Assembly: GCA_027605045.1 (NCBI GenBank)
Contig: JAQFWX010000072.1
Span: 124,001 to 188,000 of the forward strand
DNA: 64,000 nt
DNA from: Phallus indusiatus
Lineage: Eukaryota > Basidiomycota > Agaricomycetes > Phallales > Phallaceae
Reading direction: 5' to 3'
The position numbers were made by a program, and so were the translations under genes. Positions 46,095 to 59,000 of the stretch are shown in pieces (positions within the stretch are counted from its first letter, which is position 1; the number at the start of each line of letters is the position of its first letter). The notes beneath the pieces were generated by a model. The model was not told where the DNA came from. It searched no databases and saw nothing but the letters and a program-made list of their open reading frames with translations.

Positions 46095-46233
46095 TAGAAC
46101 AACTAAAGATAATGATTAATGATTAGATATTATCAATAGCTTCAATAAATGAGGACCTTATTTGAGCAATATTGCATTGTCAACTGCGCGTAGTGGCAGG
46201 AGCTTTGAAGGCACGGAGCCAAATTTAGACTGA

Positions 46234-46423
46234 TTAAAATAACTCACGCGACTTTTGCGCGACTTCAGCTTGAGATCTTTGAATTTGAGATACTAACTCG
46301 TTCACGACAACGTACAACACTCTCAAACTCAAACAAAGTAGTTTTTCATCGTTAAAAGGGGTCTCTTTGATATGAGGGTAGAGGAGGAATTAAGAGATGT
46401 GATATTACAGTTGGTTTTGACAT
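46234..46423 (-). CDS. Possible overlooked micro-gene (about 47-52 aa)
   Basis: In the 350-bp gap between two minus-strand genes, an ATG at 46423 gives MSKPT. A 46-nt intron (GTAATA...AAAGAG) leads to TPFNDEKLLCLSLRVLYVVVNEL, then VSQIQRSQAEVAQKSR. This is a coherent amphipathic helix with no low complexity, ending soon after at TAA 46234. Alternatively the frame splices at GTGAGT (about 46247) into the TFB4 start region, which would give TFB4 an N-terminal extension. No family recognised. Evidence is helix-like composition and consistent splice signals only. Confidence 0.35.
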
Positions 46424-46444
46424 TTAGCATGAATGTTACAATAA

Positions 46445-47602
46445 TTATCTGTCTCTCCGTTTTCCAGCACTAGGATTGAGAGGTACTTTTCGCTTTCGAA
46501 ATAAGCCCGGTGTAGAGGCTTCCGGATCCGACTTTACCAAAGTGATATTCTGCTCTTCCTCTTTCTTAATTACCGAACCATCGAGGATGGCTTGATCCGG
46601 GTCCTTCTGCAGGGACACTGGTTGAGGCAACTTCGGAAGATCTGTCGCTAGCTCGGAAATGTCTTCAATTTTTGGCTTTTGATCTTTTTCTCCTTCCTCT
46701 TTAATCGTATTTTCCAACGAGATTTCCGCGGAGGAGTGCGTCGCCGAGGTGCCTAATGTTGATGTTAGCTCCCCTGCCTTCTTCCAACCACGGCTGACCC
46801 AAACAGGCTTCTCGGTACCCGCAGAAAGCGAAGGATAAGATGATGTCGCCGATGTATTATCGCCCAATAACTGCCCCTCATTCTCTTTCTCCTGGGAGAT
46901 GTCTGTTCGGGGTTTGACTTTGATAATACCAGGATCGTATATCTCTCCTAAACCTACCGCTACTGTTTTCCGACGCAACTTGAATTGCCGAGTGTCTTCC
47001 TCGTCTACATCTTCACGTTTACGGATTTGCCCGGATGCATTTGTCTCCGTGTCAACTGATGAACCTGCAGCAAGTGGATTAAATTCTTCAGGAAGTGGCG
47101 GCGGTGGTGGAACAACTGAAACCCATTCTCCCGCAACTCCTTCGTTTTTCTTGAGTTCTTCAGCAGCTTGTAATTCCGCATCTGGATCTGTGATGCCTAA
47201 CGATTGGGCAGTGGTATAATTGGCAAATCGGTCCGCAGGTTTAGGTGCAGGCTTTGGTTTAGATGTACTAGCCGTTGTGGCTGACGCTGACGCCGAGCCT
47301 GAACTAACATCCTGGGCAAATGCAGCTTGAGCTGCAGCTTCAACAAATTTCATAGTTCGCTTTTCCTCTTCCGAATCTTGTTTCTTTTTCATCCCGGTTT
47401 TGTATAGACCTCGAATATATCGCTCCTTGTTTCCCTTATGCCGTAGACCACCCTCATGCTGCGTTCGAGATGGTGCATCATCTGCTATAAATGTTTCGCA
47501 GTATTGACACTTGAAGCTGTTATAAGTAACGAATCGACAAGGAAACTACTGTTCTCTCGTACTCACCCAATACTTCTTCTTCGATACCCAGTACTCTGAC
47601 AT
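46445..47602 (-). CDS. U1-type zinc-finger splicing-factor-like protein (WBP4/FBP21-like)
   Basis: The N-terminus, split by one intron, reads MSEYWVSKKKYWCQYC ETFIADDAPSRTQHEGGLRHKGN. This is the matrin/U1-C type C2H2 finger (C-x2-C...H-x5-H) found at the start of WBP4/FBP21 and related spliceosome factors. The remaining 315 residues form one exon: Ala/Lys-rich helix, VSVVPPPPPLPEEFNPL (a proline ligand for WW domains rather than a WW domain itself), EIYDPG, and PVWVSRGWKKAGE, ending RKRKVPLNPSAGKRRDR. The ending GLFRKRKVP resembles the C-terminal motif of fungal relatives. Likely a nuclear pre-mRNA splicing protein. The stop is 46445 and the start ATG is 47600-47602. Confidence 0.8.
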
Positions 47603-47693
47603 TGTGTAAACTGTGACCAGCTTATGTCACACCACCGATCACAACCTCAAGACGGGTCAATCCTTATTTTCGCAAATAAACTCGTGTCCTTAT

Positions 47694-49259
47694 TTACAAT
47701 GGTTCTGTTATAAACTTTCCAATCTGCTCGCTTAGGAATTCATTATCCTTTGGACTTGCGCCGCCCCCAGCCTGATGTCCCCAAACCGAGTCGATCACCA
47801 CAAGCTGAGAGTTGGGCAATAAGGCTACCTCATTCGCGCTGTCTTCGGGCTACGTAGATGTGAGTATATTATAGAAAAATCACAGGGATGTTCTCTTACT
47901 GGAAAGTATAGATCAGTTTTGGAAGGCATAATAAGGCCCTTGACGTTGATACTTTTCAACGTGTTCTCCAGGTCGCCACCATCACGAATCAAAGATATAT
48001 CAGCCTTGGTCCACGTTCCAAACAGTGTAACAAGATCATTAGCATCCCACTTGAGAAATCGAGCTTCCCAGTTTCCTCTCATGAAATCCTCCAGACTCTT
48101 GTATTTGCCACCGAACTTATACAGATGTTCTCTGAACCACTACGAAATTGGAGCGTCAGTCCTTCGTCACGGGATATTCAATGATAGACAAACCGTTTGG
48201 CCGTATGCCCAAGCACCTTTTGAAGACGTCAAAACTGCTCTCAAAACAGGACCGGAAAGATAGACACGACGTACAATATACCCTTCCAAATGCTCGGATG
48301 CCATTGGTGGGTGGGGAAACGTAATGTCCGAAATTGAAATCTCTAGATGCTACCAGAGCCGCTTTAGGACCTTCAATGAAACTGCGACGCGAATGAATTC
48401 ACACAATCAATCTGATAAAAGCGAGATTACCATTGATTGTGCGGGCTTGTTCTCGCGGATCCACAAATAACGATGAAACTGAATGTGATTCCTACAATCA
48501 ATTCGGGAGAGCAAATATCCAGTGATGTATGTATTCACCGCTCTACAAATTCTGGATACATAGTGGCCCAATGGTACGCCTATGGTCCATTGGTTAGCGA
48601 GTCTTGTGTCCAGCGAAGTCGAGAATATATACGTGCCTGTTGGCCTCCCATCGAAAACCCCAGGACACAGTGCACCTTCTTCACTCCAAGCTTCTCAGTC
48701 AAGACGGCATATTGAGCTCGCCTAAGAAGATAGGTAATTCGACATTTAGTTGACGAGGTTTGTGATTTGCTTACACATTATCCGCGTGAGTAACCTGGGG
48801 GAAGAAAGTGCCATTAAACGGGGCCGGCTTGGTGTACTTTAATCAAACACAGATTGCGCCAAGCATATAATAAGTACCCACTGTGTTAGATGGTGAGGAA
48901 GACTACGTAATATGATCAACATTCCGACACAAAGGTCCGAGTTTAATTGCTCATACTCACCTCCCCGTTAGAAAATAAGGCAAAGGTAACAACGAAGTAT
49001 TGTCGAGGATCTAAAACCTTATTGTCTCCAACGAGATAATACTGACTATCCAGTCTTGCCCCATAGCAGGTTGGGAAACTACAAGATCGAGTGTTATCAG
49101 CATTTTCAGCACGGGAGCGACGGTCCTGAAGACGGACACAATACAAGGGTTAGAAGGATCGCCGTGGGTCCGATAGGCCGTTATTGCCTCTGGAAGCGTT
49201 CCGCCTTCGACTTGAAAGGATTCGTGCGTGTAATATTGCGTTTCCGGAACGTTCTGCAT
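47694..49259 (-). CDS. Alpha/beta hydrolase of the homoserine O-acetyltransferase (MetX-like) family
   Basis: It starts at ATG 49257-49259 (MQNVPETQYYTHESFQVEGGTLPEAITAYRTHGDPSNPCIV). Conserved blocks are YYLVGDNKVLDPRQYFVVTFALFSNGE, then PAPFNGTFFPQVTHADNV. The nucleophile elbow is VLGFSMGGQQ (catalytic Ser, about 48655). The acid Asp lies in PSKTDLYFPPEDS and the His in VWGHQAGGG. All three triad residues are present. The family includes homoserine acetyltransferases and serine/other acyltransferases; fungal members of this length are often not the methionine-pathway enzyme, so the substrate is open. Several short introns, one with a GC donor (48636-48580). It ends 92 bp upstream of the zinc-finger gene start. 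Confidence 0.82.
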
Positions 49260-50326
49260 GGCTTCAAGTTAGCTGGTTGCGGACAAGACGGTACTGCGGG
49301 AAAGGGTTTGGTCCAGTCTCATGAGAATATAACAGGTCTTTAGGAATCGTACAGAATCGTACATATCACCTGCATTGCATTTTACGTTGTCGGCTCACGG
49401 TGAGAGAAGATAAATATTTGACTTTCCGCTGGTAAGGAAATGACTTCGGTTTTATCTTCCAATGAGAACCCTAGTTAATGTTATCGCGCCATATAATGCA
49501 GATGCTATATGGGAATCAAGCATCTAAGTATCGATTGCCGAATTCCGAAATCCAGACGGTAAAACTTGAGCATTTTATTAAGGAATCTCAGATATGCATG
49601 TCAATTTTCAAATCAGGCTACTGCGGTTCACGAGGAAAATCAAGTTACGCAAACATGAAATAATTACGGACCATTCGAATCGGAAACCCTTGAAAGTCGA
49701 TCCACTCAAGCGTAAACAAGGTGCTTAGGCTCAATACGCGTACAAGACGCCTCCTTCATGACCTAAATTTACCAGCCACATCAAACAATGTGAGTTGCCA
49801 ACAAGATGTAGAACCTCTTTTGATTTCTCACAACAGTTTTTTGATGAAGCGGTTCAAGCTGGCGTCCCATTGACATGCATGACACAGTCCTGAACTGGAA
49901 TAACATATTCTTAAGGAGACATGAGATTGTGTACGAGTTCGCTGAAAAGAGAACTCAGGAGACTAAGTGACCATGCGTTGCGCTATGAGATCATTCTGGA
50001 GTTGGTGCTGGTGCCAGCGAATCAGAAGCCACCGTTGCAATCACGTGCGGCTCGCCGGTTTCCCCAGGTTGGTAGGACTCATGCATTACGTGATGCAGCC
50101 GAATCGACAGGTGCCTGTTCCGAGCAATGCCCATCCCATCTTCCCATCTCTCTTGACGTGGTTGGCGGGTCCACATATCATCCTTTCCTTTCTCCATCTA
50201 CGACCTTGTCTACTTGTTTTCTCTGCCCTTCGTCGCCTGTTCCCTTTGGCGAGGATAGACCATTCACAAGTAGCAAAACTCACCTAATCCGGCTGGTTGT
50301 CATACCTATTTTATTACGCCTTTTCG
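49260..50326. other. Divergent intergenic region
   Basis: This is 1.07 kb between the starts of the MetX-like gene and the MFS gene. An ATG-started frame at 49921-50406 (161 aa) overlaps the MFS start in another frame; its composition is unbiased and motif-free and I treat it as chance. Pyrimidine-rich sequence at 50180-50280 looks like the MFS 5'-UTR. Confidence 0.45.
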
Positions 50327-52446
50327 ATGGAGAAAGATTTAGATGCGTCGTCAAATATTATTGTACAGTCCTTGTCATTAGACTCTCCTGCTTCCTCAAA
50401 GGGTAGCCTCAACAACAATACCACATATATCTTGAACAAATGGAGGTTTCCTGGATTAATCGGTCTCATATTGTATAACTTAGCCGCTGGGTTGACCTCG
50501 ACTTGGTTTGGTTCAATTTCGACACAAGGTGAGTATTCGATAATGAAGAATAATTGTAATTCCATCTTAAGGTATATTTTCAATACCAAGTTACGGAGGA
50601 CTTTCATATATCCGTTTCTCAAGTGAACTGGCTCGGAAACATCATAAATCTCGTCTTTCTCCCTGCGTCCATTGCCGTTCCCTTTATGTGCACTAGATAT
50701 GGCTTACAAAAAAGCTGTTTTGGCGGAGCAGTTCTTCTCATTTTGTCTGGTTGGATACGATTTGCTGGAACCCCAAAATCTCTTAGTCCCGCTAGTGCAT
50801 ATGCCTTGTTGGTCCTAGGACAAGTTAGGCAAAACCAAAATCTTTCATTAGTTCCTTTAGTGTTAACCTTGCCAATCTTAGATATTGGCTGCTATATCTC
50901 AGCCGATTTTTCTGGTGATTGGACCTCGGTTCTCGGAAGCTTGGTTCGACTTCAACGGTCGAACTACAGCAACAATGGTCGCGTCTATCGGTATGAATTG
51001 TCCTCGTTAGCTCGTCTAACCGGATTCATACTTAGTATTTTAAATAGCCAATCCCGTGGGATCCGCTTTAGGACAGCTGTTACCTTCTCTTTTGGGTACC
51101 ACGAGGGAGTCGGTACGTTCATTCTTTGTCCATGTAAAAGATAAATGTTTAAATGCAATCTTCCAGATCCTAATCCTTGCCATCATTTCAACCGCTGTGT
51201 TTCCTGTTGGTTTTTTAATCCGTGATATACCCCCGACACCTCCCAGTATGTCTCTCTGTAACTATATCCTGTCCGGTTCTTAGATGCCGTCCTCGTTCAG
51301 CCTTCTCCGGAAGTATTCCTCCACCTCCTCCGATGTCAACCTTAAGATCCTTAGTGGGTTGCCCAGCAGACGGTGACAGGCGCTTCCCTCTGCGAGCTAA
51401 GCTAGATTTTTATCTTATAACCCTCGGGTTTGGGATATTTTGTGGAGCGTTTGTGCTATTCATCTACATGCCTCATATGCTTGACTCAAAAGAAAATAGT
51501 ATCAATGCTTTCTCACTATTAACAGCTCAAATATTTGAACCCTATGGATATTCTGCAACCGATTCGGGACTTTTTGTAAGTTAAATGCTTGTTTTTATAT
51601 TCTGAAAACGGGCTTACCTGCTTAGGGCGCTGTTATTATCCTGGTAAAATCTCTATTCTGTATCTAGATGTTTTCGGTTTTTTAATTCCCCTCTCTGGGT
51701 AGGCCGGCCTTGTTGCTGCAATCGTTACATCACAGCTTTTTGATCGTGTCTTCACAACGAGAATAAATAGTTCTACAAAAACAATGGCGTTCTTTTTAGG
51801 TCTTTCCTGGTATGTCCGTCGTTCTTTATCTGTGGGAGAAATAATTCCCTAATTAACTTTCAAAATGATAGGGTGGGTCTCATATGGGCTGGTTCGTCCG
51901 AAATTAAGTCTACATATAGTCGTTTATCATCTCTAACCGAATGGCAGTGCGTGCACATAACTCCGGTGGCATATTTGCGGTTATGGCAGCCATCGGTATC
52001 CTGTCATTGGCCTTGCTTCCAATCAGTCTTGAGCTGGCTTGTGAGCTGATTCAAGATGCCGAAGTTAGTGCCGCGATAATGTGGGATAAGTAAGTCACTG
52101 TAGTTGGTATACGTGTTTTCGTGTTTTAACCAGTTTCTCTTTCCCAAGTGCCAATTTACTCACGGTGGTCTTTGTCCTGGGTGAGTGTTCTATGTTTTCC
52201 TTTCCCTCCCCTTAACTGAGGATATTCAAAGCTGAGGCCGCCTTGACCGACGGTCATGATGCATCGCCGCCTCTAAACATGCACCGCGCCCTGATACTGA
52301 CAGGAGCTATGTGTTGTGCAGCTGGATGTATGATTGCTGTCTGCTTCCGTGGGCTACCAGATTCGCGTCGCGCCATGGATAAAGCCAAAGAAAAAGATTC
52401 CAATACCATCACCATCACTAATACCAATACAGTAACAGCCATTTAA
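50327..52446 (+). CDS. MFS transporter of the SLC49/FLVCR-like group
   Basis: It starts at ATG 50327 (MEKDLDASSN). TM1 is KWRFPGLIGLILYNLAAGLTSTWFG, then VTEDFHISVSQVNWLGNIINLVFLPASIAVPF, which is the conserved V-NWL segment of FLVCR/DIRC2 carriers. Later blocks are SQPIFLVIGPRFSEAWFDFNGRTTATMVASI, ANPVGSALGQLLPSLL, LITLGFGIFCGAFVLF, ILEPYGF-like FEPYGYSATDSGLF, and NSGGIFAVMAAIGILSLALLPISLELACEL. About ten introns. Yeast YCR023c and animal SLC49 members belong here; haem, choline or other solutes have been reported for animal members, so the cargo is not assigned. The C-terminal tail is cytosolic, ending in a Thr/Asn-rich repeat (TITITNTNTVTAI). Confidence 0.85.
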
Positions 52447-52620
52447 GACTGTATCTTCTAGTTTACTATTTCCTTTCTCTCCCCGTATCATCAGATTGTA
52501 ATACCTGCGAACTTTGTAGTACTCAGTTGTCTTATATAATACGCCCTACTTCATTGGCGGGAGCAAATAAAGGACAGGAAGCGAATGTTCGCTTGATTTC
52601 TGAATTCCCTCTCACACCTC

Positions 52621-54995
52621 ATGATGAGTTCTCGTTCTCAGCCCACTAGTGGTCGTTTAGCATTCGCATCGAGGACTGCTTTTGAACTATTGGCGACTCC
52701 AGATAATGACGAACAATCAGACGAAGAAGGTCCCGAGCAAATCGACGGGTCGGAGGGGACCAGCAGCCAGGACACGACGGCAAACGTGAAACAAAATATT
52801 TCACCATCCATTCCTTCATTACCACTCGAGCCACCAAAATCTGGTTCCGTGCAGTATGTTGTCTTATTTTGGAACGTGTACATTTTATCGCAACGTGTTA
52901 AAAAGATATCACCCTTAGACCAAAACTATCCAAAAATGCTCAAAAACGCGCGGCCAGAACAGCTCGTCGTCAGGAACAAAGCCAGTCAACGCTTTTGAAC
53001 GTGAGCGACCAACCTGAAGGACAATTTAAAACAACAGATATACAAAACTCGACTGGAACAGTGGCAAACGCGCCTCCCATGCCAGCGTCAACTGAAAATG
53101 TACCGACCAAAGCCAAGGAACCTGTCGTTCGGGAGGCACCAGTGAAACTTGAAGTTAGTACACCGAAAGTCGTTCCAGAGCCAGCGCTCTCGTCCAAGAG
53201 TTTGACTCCTGCCGCATCACTATCTCCAATTGCCAGAAAGCGCAAAGCCTCGCAGGATCTACCGTCTAGCCCTTTCTCTAAAGAATTCAAGTTTGCACAG
53301 GACGACTTCCGTGTAGCAAATTTAGAAGCCCCAAAGGATTCTAAAGAGGACGAAAAAGCCAAAAAGTTGAGGAATGTTGGAACACGTACTCTTTGGACGC
53401 TGATCATGTTGTCTGGGTTCTTAAGTGTGTTGCCAGGATAGTGCCTTTATTTATTTACATCACTGAACAACTTTTCAGCTCTTTTGGCAATGGGTCATGC
53501 GTACCTGATCTTACTCGTGTTGCTCTGTCAGTCCATTGCTTATAGAGAAGTTACTTCGCTCTTTACTTTACTGGGCGGCGATTCCGATTCCGACGAAGAA
53601 CCCTGGCGGAAGACATTAAACTGGTATTTTTTCGCTGTCGCCAATTATTTTTTGTACGGTGAAAGCATCGTCTCCTATTTCAAAGTGAGCTAGCTTGTTT
53701 ATTCATGTGTATCAGAGAGCCCATAGATTGCAGCATGTTGTTTTTGCAGATGCATTGCTTTTTTCATTCGCTACGAATCATCGACTAATAAGTTTTATTC
53801 TTTATACCATTGGTCTGCATTCCTTTTTCCCATCCGCTCAGCAAGCGACTCAATTTGAATCAGGTTTCGTTGGTTTTGTTGCTTCTTTGAAGAAGCAGTA
53901 TCTCAAGCAGCAATTCGCCTTGTTCTGCTGGGTGCACATGAGTCTCTTCCTTATCGTAGTTTCGAGGTGAGAAGATACAAAATATTTTTTCATGTCACTT
54001 ATATTAGCCTTATAGTCATTTCATCGTCAACAATATCTTGGAGGTGTGTCTCGTTAAGCTGTCATTTCTTCTTCTTCTTCTAAAAGATTATTCAAGGGTC
54101 TCATTTGGTTCTGGGTTCCCGCTTCTTTGGTTATTTCAAACGATTGTTTTGCTTATATATGGGGTAAGTCTTCCTGATCATTCTAAAAGCAGAAGCTTAC
54201 ATTTGATTCCAAACTTTACAGGTATGACACTCGGTCGGACACCGCTGATCAAGCTGTCTCCAAAGAAAACAGTGGAGGGGTTCGTTGGAGCGCTGTTATC
54301 AACCCTTATTTTTGGTATCGTGGTTAGTAAATATCCTTCGGTCTGTAACACTAGCCTCAATATGCTGTAGTGGGGGACTATATTCATGGAGTACGACTAC
54401 ATGGTCTGTCCTGTTACGGATCTAGGTGTCTCAATTCTATCGCCTATGTCTTGCAAACGCAATCCAGTGTTCATCTGGAGAGAATGGATTATACCTGCAC
54501 CCTTGAAGGTTGCCTTGACTTTAATCGTGAGCACTTCGATATGTGTGTTTTACTTCACGTCTCATTTTGTTTGTGATCTGTAGTTCAGGAGACCGATAAC
54601 ACTGATACATTACGCGCCTTATCAATTTCATGTTATAGTTATGGCCATGTTTGCTTCTTTAGTGGCACCCTTTGGAGGTTTTTTCGCGTCCGGGTTTAAA
54701 CGTGCGTTCGGGATCAAAGACTTTGGCGACAGTATTCCTGGCCACGGTGGAATGACGGACAGAATGGACTGCCAGTACGTTCTGAACTTCCTTCATTTTA
54801 GGTGCTATTCCCTCATACATTTGTAGATTTTTGATGGGCATGTTCAGTTATGTCTACTACGGCAGTGTAATCCGTGAAAACCACACAGTGGAATCACTTC
54901 TTCAAACCATCGTTTCTAGCCTGAGTGCTCAGGAACAATTGCAGATTTACGAACAGCTTACACGTTATCTTATGGAACGTAGGCTCATTCAATAA
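52621..54995 (+). CDS. CDS1: Phosphatidate cytidylyltransferase (CDP-diacylglycerol synthase)
   Basis: It makes CDP-diacylglycerol from phosphatidic acid and CTP in the ER, feeding phosphatidylinositol and cardiolipin synthesis. The N-terminal 200 residues are disordered and acidic/Ser-rich ([19 protein letters not shown]). The membrane domain begins [15 protein letters not shown]. It continues through [28 protein letters not shown] and [13 protein letters not shown]. The prosite signature is [27 protein letters not shown] (54672-54770), with K-D and H-G-G residues intact. It ends [14 protein letters not shown]. Two ATGs in a row at 52621/52624 could start it. About nine introns. Confidence 0.93.
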
Positions 54996-55225
54996 TCATG
55001 ATAGATACGAGATAGTTTCGGTTTAATTCATATAGTTCGGACTATAGTCAATTAATATCAAGAGCATTTTTCTTTGCGAAAAAAACTATGCATTTTTGGG
55101 TGAAGTGTACAAAACGTCATAGAGTGCCTCGATGCAATGCCGTATCATAGGCAATAATAATCATGTCATAGTCATATAATCGAACATGGATATGTAAGTG
55201 ACCAGACACAAAATAGCATTTTATT

Positions 55226-55839
55226 TTATGAACGGGGCTTTTCCTGTGATAATATGCGGTCAGATAACGAATAGGTCAACTTTGATTCACACCCACCTTC
55301 TTCTCCTTCCATAATGCTAGCAGACCAACACCCGAAACTTTGACGACCTTGAAACGCACACCAGGAATATCACCCTTAGCTTTTCCTCGACGACCGAAAC
55401 CGGAGATAAGAACCTCGTCGTTCTCATCTATGAAGTTCAAGCAACCATCATTCTGGCATGATATAAATGTTAAAGAATTTAAATTGAACCGAGTATTATA
55501 GGTTTGAACGCACGGGTACGAAGGCAGTGACTTTCTTTCCGTTCTTGATGAGTTGCACTCGAACACATTTTCGAATGGCTGAGTTGGGTTGTTTGGCTTC
55601 AACACCAACCTTTTCGAGGACTATTCCCTTGGCATGAGACGAACCACCGGTAGGCGAGGTTTTGTAGATGTTTCCAAGGGCTCGCTTTTTGTAGGCTTTG
55701 TCGGCCTAAGGGAACGAGCTTGTAAGTCATATTCATTCAAAGACAAACAATTGACATGGGAACTCACCCAGCGATTTTCTCGACGACTGATACGAAGTTT
55801 ACGAGCTGCCTGAAGCCCACGCGGTTTGTTGGATCCCAT
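55226..55839 (-). CDS. RPS23: 40S ribosomal protein S23 (uS12)
   Basis: Decoding-centre protein of the small subunit. The start is [24 protein letters not shown] (ATG 55839), then [47 protein letters not shown] and [17 protein letters not shown]. It continues [44 protein letters not shown] last intron (GTGGGT...CACAG) leads to EKPRS and TAA at 55226. The PNSAIRK loop with its hydroxylatable proline is intact. Three introns. Confidence 0.96.
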
Positions 55840-56062
55840 AACGATAAAGGTTGGTCTTGCTGTTCAAAGATACGTTTAGGAAGCGGACTCTGGAAATGTA
55901 CCGTTACAGTTGCCCGGTACTTTGGCTCAGAGCGTCAACCCACAAGCGCCCATCACGGATGTACGATTCAGAAAACATAGTTATAATTCTATTCAGAGTT
56001 GTTCAGGACTATTTAAAACCCGTTATTTCAGGGACTCTACATTGATTTGAAAACCATTATGT

Positions 56063-59000
56063 TCAGGCGAATACATCAGTAGCTAATCTTTCGTTTTGAA
56101 CCCTCTCCCAAGCGTGGTTAACCTCCTCGTCGCCCCAGGTTGGTTGCCTCAAGCGAATAATCTTCAACAACGCTTCTTTAATTCCATTAGCGACCCCGGG
56201 AGAACCACAAGTGTAAAACTACATAATGACATAGGTGAGTGATACGGGTTTATAACCTAGCGATTTGAGACAGAACTGTACCTTGGCACCCTTTTCGAAC
56301 ATTGCGGTGATGAGGTCTCGATCGTACCAAACACGGCTGCAATGAACTTTCAGAAGCAGTGACTGGAACTAATGATATACACTTACTCTTGGACATACTT
56401 ATTGCCATCCGAGCGTTCTACGTCACGACTAAAGGCTGGTTTGATTTCCAATATTCCCTGCTCCTGCCACGTCTTCAGGTCATCACTGGAATACAAGAAG
56501 TCGTGATCAGGGGATCGGCAGCCATAGAACAAGACCATTTTTCCAACGGTTTGACCAGAAGCCGCTTGAATTGCTCGTTCTTGCATAAAGGCACGCATTG
56601 GAGCGATGCCTGAACCTGCTGCAAACATGACAATCGGTTTCGAGGATTCGGATGGAAGATGGAAGATAGTTGGCGAAGGCCTTATTCCAACATATATCTT
56701 TTCACCAGGCTTGAGATTGGCGAGGTAATTGGAAGCCACTCCCAAAAACCTGTTTGGTAATCCTGATGCAGCTGGTTTGTCGACAACGGAGACCGTAATC
56801 GTGACATGCTGGGGATTCCAAAGAGGGAGCTGGATATAGAATATTGGCGAATACGCATCGCCGGCAGCATTCCCAAGAAGGAAGCAAAAGGTATGGAGAT
56901 ATCAGGATAAAGCTCCAGAATGTCGAGAATGCTCAGCTGCTTGTCGAACACATTGGTTTTATAATTATCAAGAAGGGCTTCAAGAGCGGCGGTTACTTCT
57001 CCGGAAGCATATTTTTTCAAATCTTGGATATGTTTGCGAGTAGCAGGTTGAGATATTTCGACGTAGCCAGTCAAAACTTCGGAGACGCCGATAGACTTAT
57101 TGGTTGGAAGCGTTATCGGTATAGACGATTTGATTTGTATCTGATTGAAAATTATTAAGATGTAGAACTTTTCTATGCTCTGAAATTTCACGAACCTCTT
57201 GATCAGGAATGAGATTGAAACGGCTTACAACCCGTTGTACGTATTCCGCTGGATTTCTAGGCAATATCATAAGATAGTCTCCTGCCTTATAAACCGTGCT
57301 TTCGGGGAGTTCAATTTCTAGCACCGAAATAATTAACAAGGCCAATAAGAGATAAAAGGTAGCTAACCAATATGATACTTCGGTGATTCTCCAGGCTTCG
57401 TGAGACGCTGATTAAGAACGACTTGACCGAGACCAGACGTATCTTCCTTTTGAAGAACCGCGGGTCTGGCATTGTCTATAAAATCGATGGAAAGAGAGTT
57501 CGAATCTTCTTTTTCGGTGTGGACATCTTTTCCATAAACCTGTTCGCAGGCGTCAATATCATGTATGAAATTGAATTCATTTTTCTTACTCCACCCAGAG
57601 TAGCCCATAATTTGGGAACGAAATTATCAAACTAAGTTTTCCGTCATTAATCGGCCAAGAGACTAATGAATCCATATGAAACTCACCGTTTCGAAGAAAT
57701 CGTCACTACCAGAGTCTGCAGCAGTTCTTTCAAGGATCCTCTCTGCTCCGTATTTGGCAAGCAGTTCGTCCAACAAGGTCGGTATTTTTTGATACGTGTG
57801 AACCCAATCATGATGTCCGCATCCAAAAACAGCGTACTTGACTCCAGAAAACTCCCCTCATGACCACGTCTGAGAGCTTCCACAAAGCGTCCAGCGTTGT
57901 CCGCCGGTTCACCTTCGTATGAAGCTGTGAAAATTATGACGGGTCCATCCTTTGGTACCCTGGATTCGATAGAATCAAGTGTCACGATAGAAGGATTGAA
58001 TCCTGACAGAGAAAAATGATCAGACCGTGTCGAGGGCTTTAAGCATCTTCGTACCTTTGATACCGGCTTGTGCTCCAACACGTTGGGCGAAATCTTTGCA
58101 AGTTCCAGAGTTACTTCCATAAGCTAAGTACAAAGGTACACCGCTGGAGGGCTTGATTTCATCCTTGATTTCGGGAGCGCCGGGCACTTGTACTGCTCTT
58201 TCAAGAGCAGGAGAGATGGTTTTCTTACGAGGGATGGCGTGTATGAAGAAGTTGCTTGGCTTAATAGTGAGATTGACTTTCAACTATATAGGATGAGCAC
58301 ACGAAATAATAAAAAAAACATTGATTATCCTTACCTCTAGCTGGTAAAGCGGGTTGTGAAGTGTAATATCGAACTTTTGGAAAATGGAGGCAACGGCTAT
58401 CAAAGCCTCTTGCCATGCCAAAGGCCTAATCAGGCATTAATAAAAGCGGTAAACAGAACAAAATAAAAAATATCCAACCGTCCAATACAAGCACGGACAC
58501 CATTTCCAAAAGGCTTCCACGCGTTACTCTAGAGAGAATATGTGAAAAACAAATGCGAGTCAGGTACAATTCATAACATACAGGCAACTTCTCAAACTTC
58601 TCGTCTAGCATTCTTTCGGGTTCGAATTCATCAGCCTTATTAGGAAGAGGATGAATAAAGAAGTGGTGTATATTAATTTAAAATGAGTGCCTACGTTTTC
58701 ACCATAAACCGCTGGATCGCGATGCAAACTAGGAAGAAGGACCTGTATCGTCTCATTCGGCGTAACCAAATACTGCTTGTCCCCTGACTGCAAGATCGTA
58801 TCTTCAAATGCTTGCATGGAGATCGCAGTTACAGGAGGCGTAAGTCGAAGCACCTCTCTGAGAACAGCTACATAGGAAAGGGCAATCAAGACATTATTTT
58901 CGAATCACAATGAAGTTTCTACTTACCCGCAATGTACTTCAGCTTTCCGACGTGTTCCGGTTTGATGGGCTCATCTCCGAGAACTCGATCTACTTCTTCC

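Noticed and set aside
49921..50406. 161-aa ATG-started ORF before the MFS gene
   Set aside because: It overlaps the MFS start in another frame, shows no motif and includes the pyrimidine-rich leader; judged chance.
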